Of a stretch of DNA of 64,000 nt, positions 25,183 to 32,651 are shown piece by piece; within the stretch, counting starts at the first letter, position 1; each line of letters starts with the position of its first letter. The position numbers were made by a program, and so were the translations under genes. Below the pieces are notes generated by a model. That model ran no database searches, was not told the DNA's origin, and was given only the letters and a program-made list of their open reading frames with translations. The stretch is from Streptomyces sp. NRRL S-244 (GTDB lineage Bacteria; Actinomycetota; Actinomycetes; Streptomycetales; Streptomycetaceae): assembly GCF_000717915.1 (NCBI RefSeq), contig NZ_JOCX01000016.1, forward strand, positions 85,221 to 149,220, given 5' to 3'.

Positions 25183-26966
25183 TCGAGACGAACCGCCCTG
25201 CGTCGGTCCCGGCGGAGGACGAACCGGACCTCCTCAGGGACCAGTTCAAACAGCTCCTGCGCTACCGCCGCCTCCTCGGCGCGGGTGTCGGCATCGGCCT
25301 GCTGGGCGGCGTCTACCTCGGCATCTCCACGTCCGACACCTATGTCGCCACCGCGGACGTCGTGCTGCGCGCACCCACGGACGACCCGTTCAACCCGAGC
25401 CTCGCGCCCGACAAGGCGATCAACATCGGCTCGGAGCGGCAGGTCGCACTCAGCTCCTCCATAGCCAACGAGGCCGCGAAGAAGCTCGGCGTGACCTCGA
25501 AGGACTTCGCCGGCCTGCGCAGCGGCCTCCAGGTGACCAACCCGCCGCAGACGATGGTGCTGCGCTTCACCTACACCGCGTCCTCCGCCAAGGAGGCCGC
25601 CACCCGCGCGAACGCGATGACCGAGGCGTACCTGCTCAAGCGGCAGGAGTCCCTCGACGTCACGCGCGACAAGATGGTCAAGGGCTACCAGGACCAGCGC
25701 GATCCGGTCGCCAAGAACCTGGACGATCTCGTCAAGCAGATCAACGCCATGCCGGCCGGCACGGGCCGCGACGCCGCGTACGCCTCGAAGACCGACCTGC
25801 AGAGCAAGGTCAACACCCTCAACAGCAACATCGCCAAGCTCCAGGCCCTGGACATGAGCCCGGGCCGGGTCACCAGCCCCGCGACCCCGCCGTCCGACAC
25901 CGACGGCCCGGGCCTCCTGATGTCGCTGGCGCTCGGCGCGGCCGTGGGCCTCGCGCTCGGCCTGCTCGCCGCGTGGGTCCGGCTCGTTTTCGACCCCGCG
26001 CCGCGCTCCGAGGGCGATGTCGCGCGGGCCCTGCGCGCGCCCGTACTGGGCTACCTGCCGCGGGCCAAGACCGGCGGCGGGCCGCTGCTCGCGGCCGGCG
26101 AGGAGGACCCGCGGCTCGCCGAGGAGTTCCGCTCGGTGGCCTTCCGGCTCGCCTACGACTCCCGCTTCGCCGACCGGCGCCGACTGCTGGTCGTCGCCCC
26201 GCGCGGCAGCAGCGAGACCGCCGCCGCGGCGGCGGTGAACCTGGCCGCCTCCTTCGCGGAGACCGGCAAGGACGTCCTGCTCATCGAGGCGGACCTGCGC
26301 ACGCCGGTCCTGGCCAGCCAGCTGCCGACCGGCGCCGGCCGGCCGCGCTGGAGCCAGGCGCAGGGCGGCGGCCCGGCGGCCCACGGCGACGCCGAGTGGC
26401 CCGACGGGCGCCAGCTCGTCGTCGACGCCGGGGAGTCGGGCGCCTTCGACCTGATCCCGGGCGAGCCGGTGCGCAACGTGGCCCGCGCGCTGACCTCCCC
26501 GCGCGCCACCCGCCTCATCTCCGAGGCCGACTCCCCCAACTCCACAGTCGTCGTGCTCGCGCCGCCCGTGCTCTCGTACGCCGACGCCCTCGCGCTCGTC
26601 GACCGCGTCGACGGCGTCCTCGTCGTCTGCGACCCGCGGGCCGTCCACCGCAGCGACCTGTCCCGGATCCGCGAGCTGATCAGCGGCGCCGGCGGTACGG
26701 TGCTCGGCGCGGTGCTGCACGCTCCGCTGCCGGGCGAGAAGCGCGGCCGGGGCGGTCGCGGAGGCAAGGCGAATGCCGCGTCCGCCGCCCCGGCGCAGGC
26801 TTCCCGGCCCTCCGCGCCGCAGGCGCAGCCGCTCACGCGGCAGCCGAACCAGGGGCAGCAGGGGCAGGGGCAGCAGGCGCACCGGCAGGCCGAACCGGAG
26901 CAGCACATCCCGGGCGACGGCACGGACACGGTGGCCCTGCGCACGGTGCGCATGGGCCGCAGATGA
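25179..26966 (+). CDS. Polysaccharide chain-length/co-polymerase protein (Wzz-BY-kinase-like) with degenerate ATP site
   Basis: A 595-residue membrane protein. A Wzz domain is flanked by membrane helices (about 33-50 and 248-270) with an extracytoplasmic coiled region. A C-terminal cytoplasmic domain (about 290-540) has the fold order of BY-kinases (CpsD/Wzc). Its nucleotide motifs are eroded: the Walker A position reads APRGSSETAAAA (no GK[ST], about 341), Walker A' is LLIEADLRTP with Glu for Asp, and Walker B is VVVLAPPVLSYADA without its Asp. The tail is Gln/Pro-rich and lacks a tyrosine cluster. It likely controls polymer length without kinase activity. The GTG start overlaps the upstream stop; the 3' end overlaps the flippase start (ATGA). 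Confidence 0.88.
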   Translation: MIETNRPASVPAEDEPDLLRDQFKQLLRYRRLLGAGVGIGLLGGVYLGISTSDTYVATADVVLRAPTDDPFNPSLAPDKAINIGSERQVALSSSIANEAAKKLGVTSKDFAGLRSGLQVTNPPQTMVLRFTYTASSAKEAATRANAMTEAYLLKRQESLDVTRDKMVKGYQDQRDPVAKNLDDLVKQINAMPAGTGRDAAYASKTDLQSKVNTLNSNIAKLQALDMSPGRVTSPATPPSDTDGPGLLMSLALGAAVGLALGLLAAWVRLVFDPAPRSEGDVARALRAPVLGYLPRAKTGGGPLLAAGEEDPRLAEEFRSVAFRLAYDSRFADRRRLLVVAPRGSSETAAAAAVNLAASFAETGKDVLLIEADLRTPVLASQLPTGAGRPRWSQAQGGGPAAHGDAEWPDGRQLVVDAGESGAFDLIPGEPVRNVARALTSPRATRLISEADSPNSTVVVLAPPVLSYADALALVDRVDGVLVVCDPRAVHRSDLSRIRELISGAGGTVLGAVLHAPLPGEKRGRGGRGGKANAASAAPAQASRPSAPQAQPLTRQPNQGQQGQGQQAHRQAEPEQHIPGDGTDTVALRTVRMGRR

Positions 26967-28186
26967 GCCGGCGCGGCCTCGCCGCCGTCTCCTCGGTCCT
27001 GGACCAGGCCGCCTCCAGCGCCACCAACATCCTGGTGCTGGTGCTGGCCGCCCGGCTGTCCTCGGCGTCCGGCTTCGCCGACTTCTCGATGGTGTACGTG
27101 ACGTTCAGCGTGCTCCTCGGGCTGAACATGGCGTACGTGGGCCAGACGGTGGTGCTGGAGAAGGACGAGGACCGCCTCGGCGCGGTCTGCCGCTCGGGCC
27201 TCGCGTTCACCGGGGCCGCCTCGGCGGCGGCGGGCGCGGCGCTGGCCGTCGTCGGCCTCGCCGTGCCCGGGGCCGGCGGCTGGGCCTTCCTCGCGCTGGG
27301 CCTCGTACTGCCGTTGGTGCTCGTCCAGGACGGGCTGCGGTACTGCTTCTCCGCGCTGCGCACCCCCGAACGGGCGCTGGCCGCGGACGCGCTGCGGCTG
27401 GTGTGCGTCGTCGCGGCGCTGCTGCTCCAGCCCGAAGGGGCTTCGGCGGGGCGGCTGGTGCTGGTGTGGGGGGTCTCGGCGCTTCCGGCGCTCGCGCTGG
27501 GGCTGTGGCTGCTGCGTCCGTACGTCCGGGGCTCGGCGGCCGACCTGCGGCCGTACCTGCGGCGGGGGCACCTGGGACAGCGGTTCGTCGTCGAGTTCGC
27601 GGTGGGCAACGGCTCCAGCCAGCTGGCGGTGCTGGGGCTCGGCCTGTTCGCGACCCCGCTGGCCGTGGGTGCGCTGCGGGGTGCGACGACCTTGTTCGGG
27701 CCGCTGAACGTGCTGTTCAACTCGGCGAACGCGTTCGGCCCGCCCGTGGTGGGCCGAGCGTCGGGCAAGCGGGGCGTGGTCCGGCTGACGGCGGCGATGG
27801 GCGGTGTGCTGGCGGCGCTGGGCGCCGGCTGGGGCGCGGCCTTGTACGCGCTGCCCGAAGGCCTGGGCCGGGAGCTGCTGGGCGACACGTGGGCGGCGGC
27901 GTCCGCGCTGCTCCCCGCCACGGGAGCCCAGTACGCGGTGATGGGGCTGGGCACGTGCGCCCTGCTGACCCTGCGGGTGCTGAACCCGAAGGCGACGCTG
28001 TCCTTGCAGGTGGTGTTCTCCCTGCTGTCGGTGGCACTGCTCCTGGGCGGCTACGCGCTGGCCGGCGTGACCGGCGCCGCCTGGGGCCTGGCGGCGGGCT
28101 CGGCCCTGAAGGCCACGGCGGCCTGGCTGCGCGTCTCGCGCGTCCCGGCCCGCGCGGCCGAGCCGCCGGTGACGACGGCGGCCTGA
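26963..28186 (+). CDS. Polysaccharide flippase (Wzx/MATE-like)
   Basis: A 407-residue membrane protein with 10-12 hydrophobic helices of the polysaccharide transporter (MVF/PST) superfamily, predicted to flip the lipid-linked repeat unit across the membrane. The N-terminal SRRGLAAVSSVLDQAASSATN is typical of this superfamily. It is translationally coupled to the chain-length protein (ATGA at 26963-26966). It converges with the putative polymerase gene at 28224. The exact substrate is unknown. Confidence 0.85.
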   Translation: MSRRGLAAVSSVLDQAASSATNILVLVLAARLSSASGFADFSMVYVTFSVLLGLNMAYVGQTVVLEKDEDRLGAVCRSGLAFTGAASAAAGAALAVVGLAVPGAGGWAFLALGLVLPLVLVQDGLRYCFSALRTPERALAADALRLVCVVAALLLQPEGASAGRLVLVWGVSALPALALGLWLLRPYVRGSAADLRPYLRRGHLGQRFVVEFAVGNGSSQLAVLGLGLFATPLAVGALRGATTLFGPLNVLFNSANAFGPPVVGRASGKRGVVRLTAAMGGVLAALGAGWGAALYALPEGLGRELLGDTWAAASALLPATGAQYAVMGLGTCALLTLRVLNPKATLSLQVVFSLLSVALLLGGYALAGVTGAAWGLAAGSALKATAAWLRVSRVPARAAEPPVTTAA

Positions 28187-28223
28187 CCCGCCTTTCGCCG
28201 GGGCCGGTACGCGCCAGACACCC

Positions 28224-29744
28224 CTAGCGCAGGACGGTGGTCTTGTCCTGGCGGTACGTCGCGACCAGCGCCAGGCAGAGGGCGGCGATCGCCACCCGGC
28301 CGGAGGCCTGGAGCAGGGGACCCCGCAGGAGGATGAACGAGTAGCCCGCGACCAGCGGGACCACCACCGAGATCAGGCTGCCCGGAGGCGAGCGCCGCGT
28401 GGCGCGCTTCGCGTAGCGGCGGTCCACCCGGGCCGCCGCGTACCCCATGCCCAGGAGCCCGGCGCCCATGCCCAGCGGGCCGAAGTCCAGCCACAGCTCG
28501 GCCCAGACCGGGGACGAGAGGTTGGTGTTGACCGTCCCCATCCACTCACCGACCATCACGCCCGTGTCCTTCGGCTTGCCCGGCCAGACCGAGCGCGGCA
28601 CCGCGAAGAAGACCGATCCCGCGAGCTGGCGCCCGTACAGGTGCCCGGGCCCGGAGTTCGAGTACGTGATGGTGTTCGCGAACATGCCGATCTGGTCGTA
28701 GTCCTTCAGCGCCATCGGCTCCAGGAACGACGTCGTCTCGACCGGCTTGTAGTTCTTCTCGTCGTACCGGAAGCGGTCCGCGAACGGGAACACGAGCAGG
28801 GCGATCACCACGGCCATCGACAGCGCCACCCGGTACATCGCGGCGCTCACCGGGAAGACGGTGAACAGCAGCGCGAACATGACCGTGAGGAACCAGTACC
28901 GCGGGTTCGAGATCGGGTTGTTGACCACCAGGTTGAGCAGCGCCAGCGCCCCCCAGGTGACGATGATCGACACCTTGCGGCGGGCGTACGTCGACGTGAT
29001 CAGCCAGCGCGTGTACAGCAGCAGGGCGAGCAGCGCCGGGACCGTGCCGAAGCCGCGCAGCAGGGCCTGTCCGGCCTGGCCGTCGCCGTTGGAGACGCCC
29101 GCCTCCTCGATGCCCGCGATGATCTCCTGGCGGCTGGAGAAGAACACCGCCGGGCCGCCGAGCTTCATGATGAACGCGGCGCTGCACAGGAAGGCGATCC
29201 CGGTCAGCAGTTGGAGGCGTCGCCGGTGGGCCATGACCGGCCGCGGCTCCTTCTGGGAGCCGCCGGCCCGCCCGGCCGGCCGGTGGCGGGCGAGCAGGAC
29301 GCCGACGTCGAACGCCGTGCAGCCGAGCAGGACCAGGCCGATCGCGACGGTGAGGTCGGAGCGGGGGCCGACCACGGGGGTCGGGACCCGGCCGAGGACG
29401 GCCTGCGCGAGCGGGGCCACGCCCATCGCCATGTAGACGAAGAGCCAGAAGGAGCCCTGGAGCAGCTTGCGGCGGCTGGTCAGGACCATCGCGGAGAGCC
29501 GGGCTCCCGCGTACATCGTGAGGAGGAGCTGGAGCCAGAAGGCGGCGTCGCGCTGGCCGTCGCCGGACTGGACGGCGACGATCAGCGGCAGGAAGACGGT
29601 GAAGCCGAGGATGAGCGGGACGGACAGGGCGCGGGAGAGCAGGGTGCGCGGGGTGGTGACCCGGCCCCACCTGTGCACGTCCTCCGGCTCGGAGACGGGC
29701 GCGGCCGGCGGGGTCACCGAGGGCTTGCGTATGTCCGTTGCCAC
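28224..29744 (-). CDS. Putative O-antigen/exopolysaccharide polymerase (Wzy-like)
   Basis: A 506-residue membrane protein with 10 or more hydrophobic helices and a large extracytoplasmic loop (about residues 300-390, with FRYDEKNYKPVE, NTITYSNSGPGHLYGRQL and VPRSVWPGKP). The loop size and the conserved PRSVWPGKP segment fit oligosaccharide repeat-unit polymerases of the OtnG/Wzy type. GTG at 29744 is used (GGGGG about 5 bases upstream); a second in-frame GTG at 29756 is possible. Context between flippase and glycosyltransferases supports the call, since Wzy proteins have little sequence conservation. It diverges from the acyltransferase gene at 29860. Confidence 0.78.
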   Translation of the reverse strand: MATDIRKPSVTPPAAPVSEPEDVHRWGRVTTPRTLLSRALSVPLILGFTVFLPLIVAVQSGDGQRDAAFWLQLLLTMYAGARLSAMVLTSRRKLLQGSFWLFVYMAMGVAPLAQAVLGRVPTPVVGPRSDLTVAIGLVLLGCTAFDVGVLLARHRPAGRAGGSQKEPRPVMAHRRRLQLLTGIAFLCSAAFIMKLGGPAVFFSSRQEIIAGIEEAGVSNGDGQAGQALLRGFGTVPALLALLLYTRWLITSTYARRKVSIIVTWGALALLNLVVNNPISNPRYWFLTVMFALLFTVFPVSAAMYRVALSMAVVIALLVFPFADRFRYDEKNYKPVETTSFLEPMALKDYDQIGMFANTITYSNSGPGHLYGRQLAGSVFFAVPRSVWPGKPKDTGVMVGEWMGTVNTNLSSPVWAELWLDFGPLGMGAGLLGMGYAAARVDRRYAKRATRRSPPGSLISVVVPLVAGYSFILLRGPLLQASGRVAIAALCLALVATYRQDKTTVLR

Positions 29745-29859
29745 TGCTGCCCCCACCCCATGTGCCTGGTCCGCGCGCAGTCTAGTCTGAGCGGGCGGCG
29801 CCCGGGGAGGCACGCCTGCGGAGCGCGACGAGCCCGCAGCGCACGATGAGGGGCGACAG

Positions 29860-30399
29860 TTGCGTGATCTTCCTGCCTTCACGCTGGCCGGGTACGACAA
29901 GGGGCGCGGGCTGCTGACGCAGGCGCTCTGGTTCGCGGTGATGAACACGGTGTTCATGGCGTGGTTCTGCCCGGCCCGGCTGCGGGTGGCGCTGCTGCGC
30001 GCGTTCGGCGCGCGGATCGGCGAGGGCGTGCTGATCCGGCACAGGGTACGGGTGCTGTGGCCGTGGAAGCTCACCGTCGGCGATCACACGTGGATCGGCG
30101 AGGGCGCCTGGCTGCTGAACCTGGAGCCGGTGACCATCGGGGCGAACGTCTGCGTCTCGCAGGAGGCCATGCTCTGCACCGGCTCGCACGACCACAGGGC
30201 CGCCGACTTCCGCTACCGCAACGCGCCGATCGTGGTCGAGGACGGTGCGTGGGTGGCCGTACGGGCGACCGTGCTGGCCGGGGTCACGGTGGGCCGCTGC
30301 GCGGTGGCGGGCGCCGGATCGGTGGTCCACAGAAACCTTCCTGCACTGACCCTGCAGACGATGGACGGGCAGCGCCGCCCGGTCGAGGAGCCCAAGTGA
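29860..30399 (+). CDS. WcaF-type hexapeptide acyltransferase
   Basis: A 179-residue left-handed beta-helix acetyltransferase likely modifying a sugar of the exopolysaccharide with acetyl-CoA. Hexapeptide repeats are clear (IGEGVLIRHRV, LTVGDHTWIGEGAWL, VTIGANVCVSQEAML). The catalytic His is in TGSHDHRAADF and a C-terminal repeat follows (VLAGVTVGRCAVAGAGSVV). TTG at 29860 is chosen because GAGGGG lies 7 bases upstream and no ATG in frame is near. It overlaps the next glycosyltransferase by GTGA. Confidence 0.9.
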   Translation: MRDLPAFTLAGYDKGRGLLTQALWFAVMNTVFMAWFCPARLRVALLRAFGARIGEGVLIRHRVRVLWPWKLTVGDHTWIGEGAWLLNLEPVTIGANVCVSQEAMLCTGSHDHRAADFRYRNAPIVVEDGAWVAVRATVLAGVTVGRCAVAGAGSVVHRNLPALTLQTMDGQRRPVEEPK

Positions 30400-31511
30400 G
30401 AGTCCTGCACGCCGTCACGCTCCACTCCCCCTCGCACGCGTTCGGCGGGCCGGTCCGGGTCGCGCTCAACCTGGCCAAGGGGCTGCGGGGCCGCGGCCAC
30501 GAGGCGCGGCTGCTGGCGCTGGGCGAGGGCTTCCCGGACCCCTGGCCGACCTCGGTGGAAGGCGTCCCGGCGAAGCTGTTCCCGGCCCGGCGCCTCCTCC
30601 CCCTGGGCTTCAGCGGGATGACCTCACCGGCCCTGCTGGCCTCGGCGGGCCGGCTGGTCCGGGACGCGGACGTGGTCCACGTCCACCTGGCGCGGGACCT
30701 GGTGACCCTGCCGGTGGCCCTCGCGGCACTGCGGGCCGGCAAGCCGCTGGTGCTGCAGACCCACGGGATGGTGGACCCGAGCGAGAAGGTACTGGCCAAG
30801 GTGCTGGACGCGGTGGCCGTACGGAGGCTGCTGCGCGGGGCGGACGCGGTGCTGTACCTGACCCCGCACGAACGGGAGGGCCTCGACGCGGTGGTGGGCG
30901 GCGCGCTCGCGGGGGCCGTCCGGCTGGTGAACGGCACGCCCGCGCAGGAGGAGCGGCCGGCCCCGGCCGGTCCCCCGCGCATCCTGTACTCGGCGCGCCT
31001 GCAGGGCCGTAAGCGCCCGGTGGACTTCGTGGACGCGGCCCCGGCGGTCCTGGCGGCCCACCCGGACGCGGAGTTCGTGGTGGCCGGCCCGGACGAGGGC
31101 GAGCTGGCGGCGGTCCGGGCGCGGATCGCGGAGCTGGGGCTGACGTCCCGCTTCACGGTCCCGGGGGCACTGTCCACCGCCGAGGTCCTGGCGGAGCTGC
31201 GCCGGGCCCACGTCTACGTACTGCCCTCGGTGGACGAGCCGTTCCCGATGTCGGTCCTGGAGGCCCTGTCGGTGGGCGTCCCGTCGGTGGTCACGCACTC
31301 CAACGGCCTGGCTCGCGACATCGCCTCCGCGGGCGCCGGCCGAGCGGTCACCCCGGGCCCCTCGGGCGTGGCGGAGGCCGTCCTCACCCTCCTGGACCCC
31401 TCCGAGAACGCCAAGGCCGGGGAGTCGGCCCGCAAACTGGCCGCGAACTCCTTCTCCATGGACGCCGTCCTCGACACCCTGCTCCCGGTCTACGAGGCCG
31501 CTCTGCGCTGA
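30396..31511 (+). CDS. Glycosyltransferase family 4
   Basis: A 371-residue GT-B enzyme. The N-terminal half has TLHSPSHAFGGPVRVALNLA and VVHVHLARDL; the C-terminal half has ILYSARLQGRKRPVDFV, EFVVAGPDEGEL, and the nucleotide-sugar site VLPSVDEPFPMSVLEALSVG (EX7E-like). It would add a second sugar during repeat-unit assembly. Its GTG overlaps the acyltransferase stop. A strong bidirectional terminator follows. Confidence 0.93.
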   Translation: MRVLHAVTLHSPSHAFGGPVRVALNLAKGLRGRGHEARLLALGEGFPDPWPTSVEGVPAKLFPARRLLPLGFSGMTSPALLASAGRLVRDADVVHVHLARDLVTLPVALAALRAGKPLVLQTHGMVDPSEKVLAKVLDAVAVRRLLRGADAVLYLTPHEREGLDAVVGGALAGAVRLVNGTPAQEERPAPAGPPRILYSARLQGRKRPVDFVDAAPAVLAAHPDAEFVVAGPDEGELAAVRARIAELGLTSRFTVPGALSTAEVLAELRRAHVYVLPSVDEPFPMSVLEALSVGVPSVVTHSNGLARDIASAGAGRAVTPGPSGVAEAVLTLLDPSENAKAGESARKLAANSFSMDAVLDTLLPVYEAALR

Positions 31512-31524
31512 CGCGCCAGGCCCT

Positions 31525-31554
31525 CTCTTCCGGGTCTTGCCTGACCCGGAAGAG
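31525..31554. terminator. Bidirectional hairpin terminator
   Basis: CTCTTCCGGGTC (31525-31536) pairs perfectly with GACCCGGAAGAG (31543-31554) around TTGCCT, between convergent stops at 31511 and 31560. Confidence 0.9.
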
Positions 31555-31559
31555 GCCGC

Positions 31560-31772
31560 CTAGAGCTCGCGATGGGTCTCGTCCACCACCGGGAGGGCCG
31601 CCGCGCGGCGGCGCTTGAAGACGCTCGCGTAGACGGCGAGGCCGATGGCGCCCGCCGCCATCATGATCAGCCCGACGATGTCGAGGTTGACGCTCTCCAT
31701 CTTCCAGTCCGTCGCGAAGGTGAGGATGGCCCCCACCACGATCAGCGCGATGCAGCCGCCGATTCCTCCCAT
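31560..31772 (-). CDS. Small membrane protein (DUF6458-like)
   Basis: A 70-residue protein with two transmembrane helices (about 5-20 and 33-52) and a short basic cytoplasmic tail (FKRRRAAALP). GGAGG with 6-7 base spacing supports ATG at 31772. It matches the small MGGIGGCIALIVVGAILTFA-type proteins common in streptomycetes, whose function is unknown. Confidence 0.82.
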   Translation of the reverse strand: MGGIGGCIALIVVGAILTFATDWKMESVNLDIVGLIMMAAGAIGLAVYASVFKRRRAAALPVVDETHREL

Positions 31773-31832
31773 GATTCGCCTCCGCAGTCGTGGTCGTCTG
31801 ACCGCGCGGCTACCCGGGAAGCGCACGCGAAA

Positions 31833-31871
31833 ACGCCGCCCCCGGCCCGGAGTTCGGGCTGGGGGCGGCGT
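31833..31871 (-). terminator. Hairpin terminator
   Basis: ACGCCGCCCCC (31833-31843) pairs perfectly with GGGGGCGGCGT (31861-31871), 20 bases after the lipoprotein stop; internal CCCGGA/CGGGCT bases extend the stem. Confidence 0.85.
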
Positions 31872-31891
31872 CCTCGTATGCAGGGGAGAGG

Positions 31892-32569
31892 CTACGCCGG
31901 GATCCAGGCGTAGCAGCCCGTCGAGGTGAAGGTCGCCGTGCCCGGGGGGATCGTGGCGGTGATCTTGTCGCCCGCCTTCGGGGGGGCTTCCGGGCCCGAG
32001 GCCAGGACCGCGCCGTCCTTGCCCTTCGCCTCCCACGTGCACGTCGTGGCCTGGGTCAGCGCCCGGTACGTGCCCGCCGCGGGCGACTGGCGGGTGCCGT
32101 CGGCGAAGCCCTTGGACGCCGCGTCCAGGATCGGCTTCTGCTCCGGGCACAGGTACGTGATCGCGTCCTTGGCCCCCGGGATCTCCCCGGCCACGATGGC
32201 CCCGGTCGCCGCGTCCTTGTCGCGCTTCGCGGTGCGCTCCACCCGCTGGCAGGACTCCTGGCCGGTCTGGAGGACCGCCGCCGGGTCCATCTTCTCCGGG
32301 ACCCGACCGCTCAGGTACTGCTTCTCGTTGGGCTTGAAGCTGCCCGTCTTCGGGGTGAGCTTCCCGTCCGGCAGCACCGGGCCGGTCGGCTTCGCGTCGG
32401 GAGAGACCGGCGCCGCCGAGGCGTCCGCCGGGTCCGGGACCGCCGACGCGGCCGGCGGCTTCGGCTTCGCGGCCTCGGCGTCGGCCTTGCCGTCGCCGCC
32501 CGAGCTGCAGGCGGTCAGGGTCAGAGCCGCGGCCAGCAGAACAGCAGCCGCAGCGGAGCGTCGGTACAT
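31892..32569 (-). CDS. Putative secreted lipoprotein
   Basis: A 225-residue lipoprotein: MYRRSAAAAVLLAAALTLTAC with the lipidated Cys at 21, a Lys/Pro/Ala-rich linker (about 25-75), then a folded part with four cysteines (SCQRVE, TYLCPEQK, TTCTWEAK, STGCYAWIP) that could make two disulfides. I do not recognise a named family. It has its own terminator and stands between the exopolysaccharide enzymes and the large LamG protein. Confidence 0.8.
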   Translation of the reverse strand: MYRRSAAAAVLLAAALTLTACSSGGDGKADAEAAKPKPPAASAVPDPADASAAPVSPDAKPTGPVLPDGKLTPKTGSFKPNEKQYLSGRVPEKMDPAAVLQTGQESCQRVERTAKRDKDAATGAIVAGEIPGAKDAITYLCPEQKPILDAASKGFADGTRQSPAAGTYRALTQATTCTWEAKGKDGAVLASGPEAPPKAGDKITATIPPGTATFTSTGCYAWIPA

Positions 32570-32602
32570 CTTTGGGGCTCCTGTTGTTACGTGGGATAGG
32601 GG

Positions 32603-32638
32603 TGCGGGGCCCGGCTGCGTTTCACGCCGGGCCCCGCA
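32603..32638 (-). terminator. Hairpin terminator of the LamG protein gene
   Basis: TGCGGGGCCCGGC (32603-32615) pairs perfectly with GCCGGGCCCCGCA (32626-32638), 13 bases after the stop at 32652. Confidence 0.88.
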
Positions 32639-32651
32639 TCCGTCTACGCGG

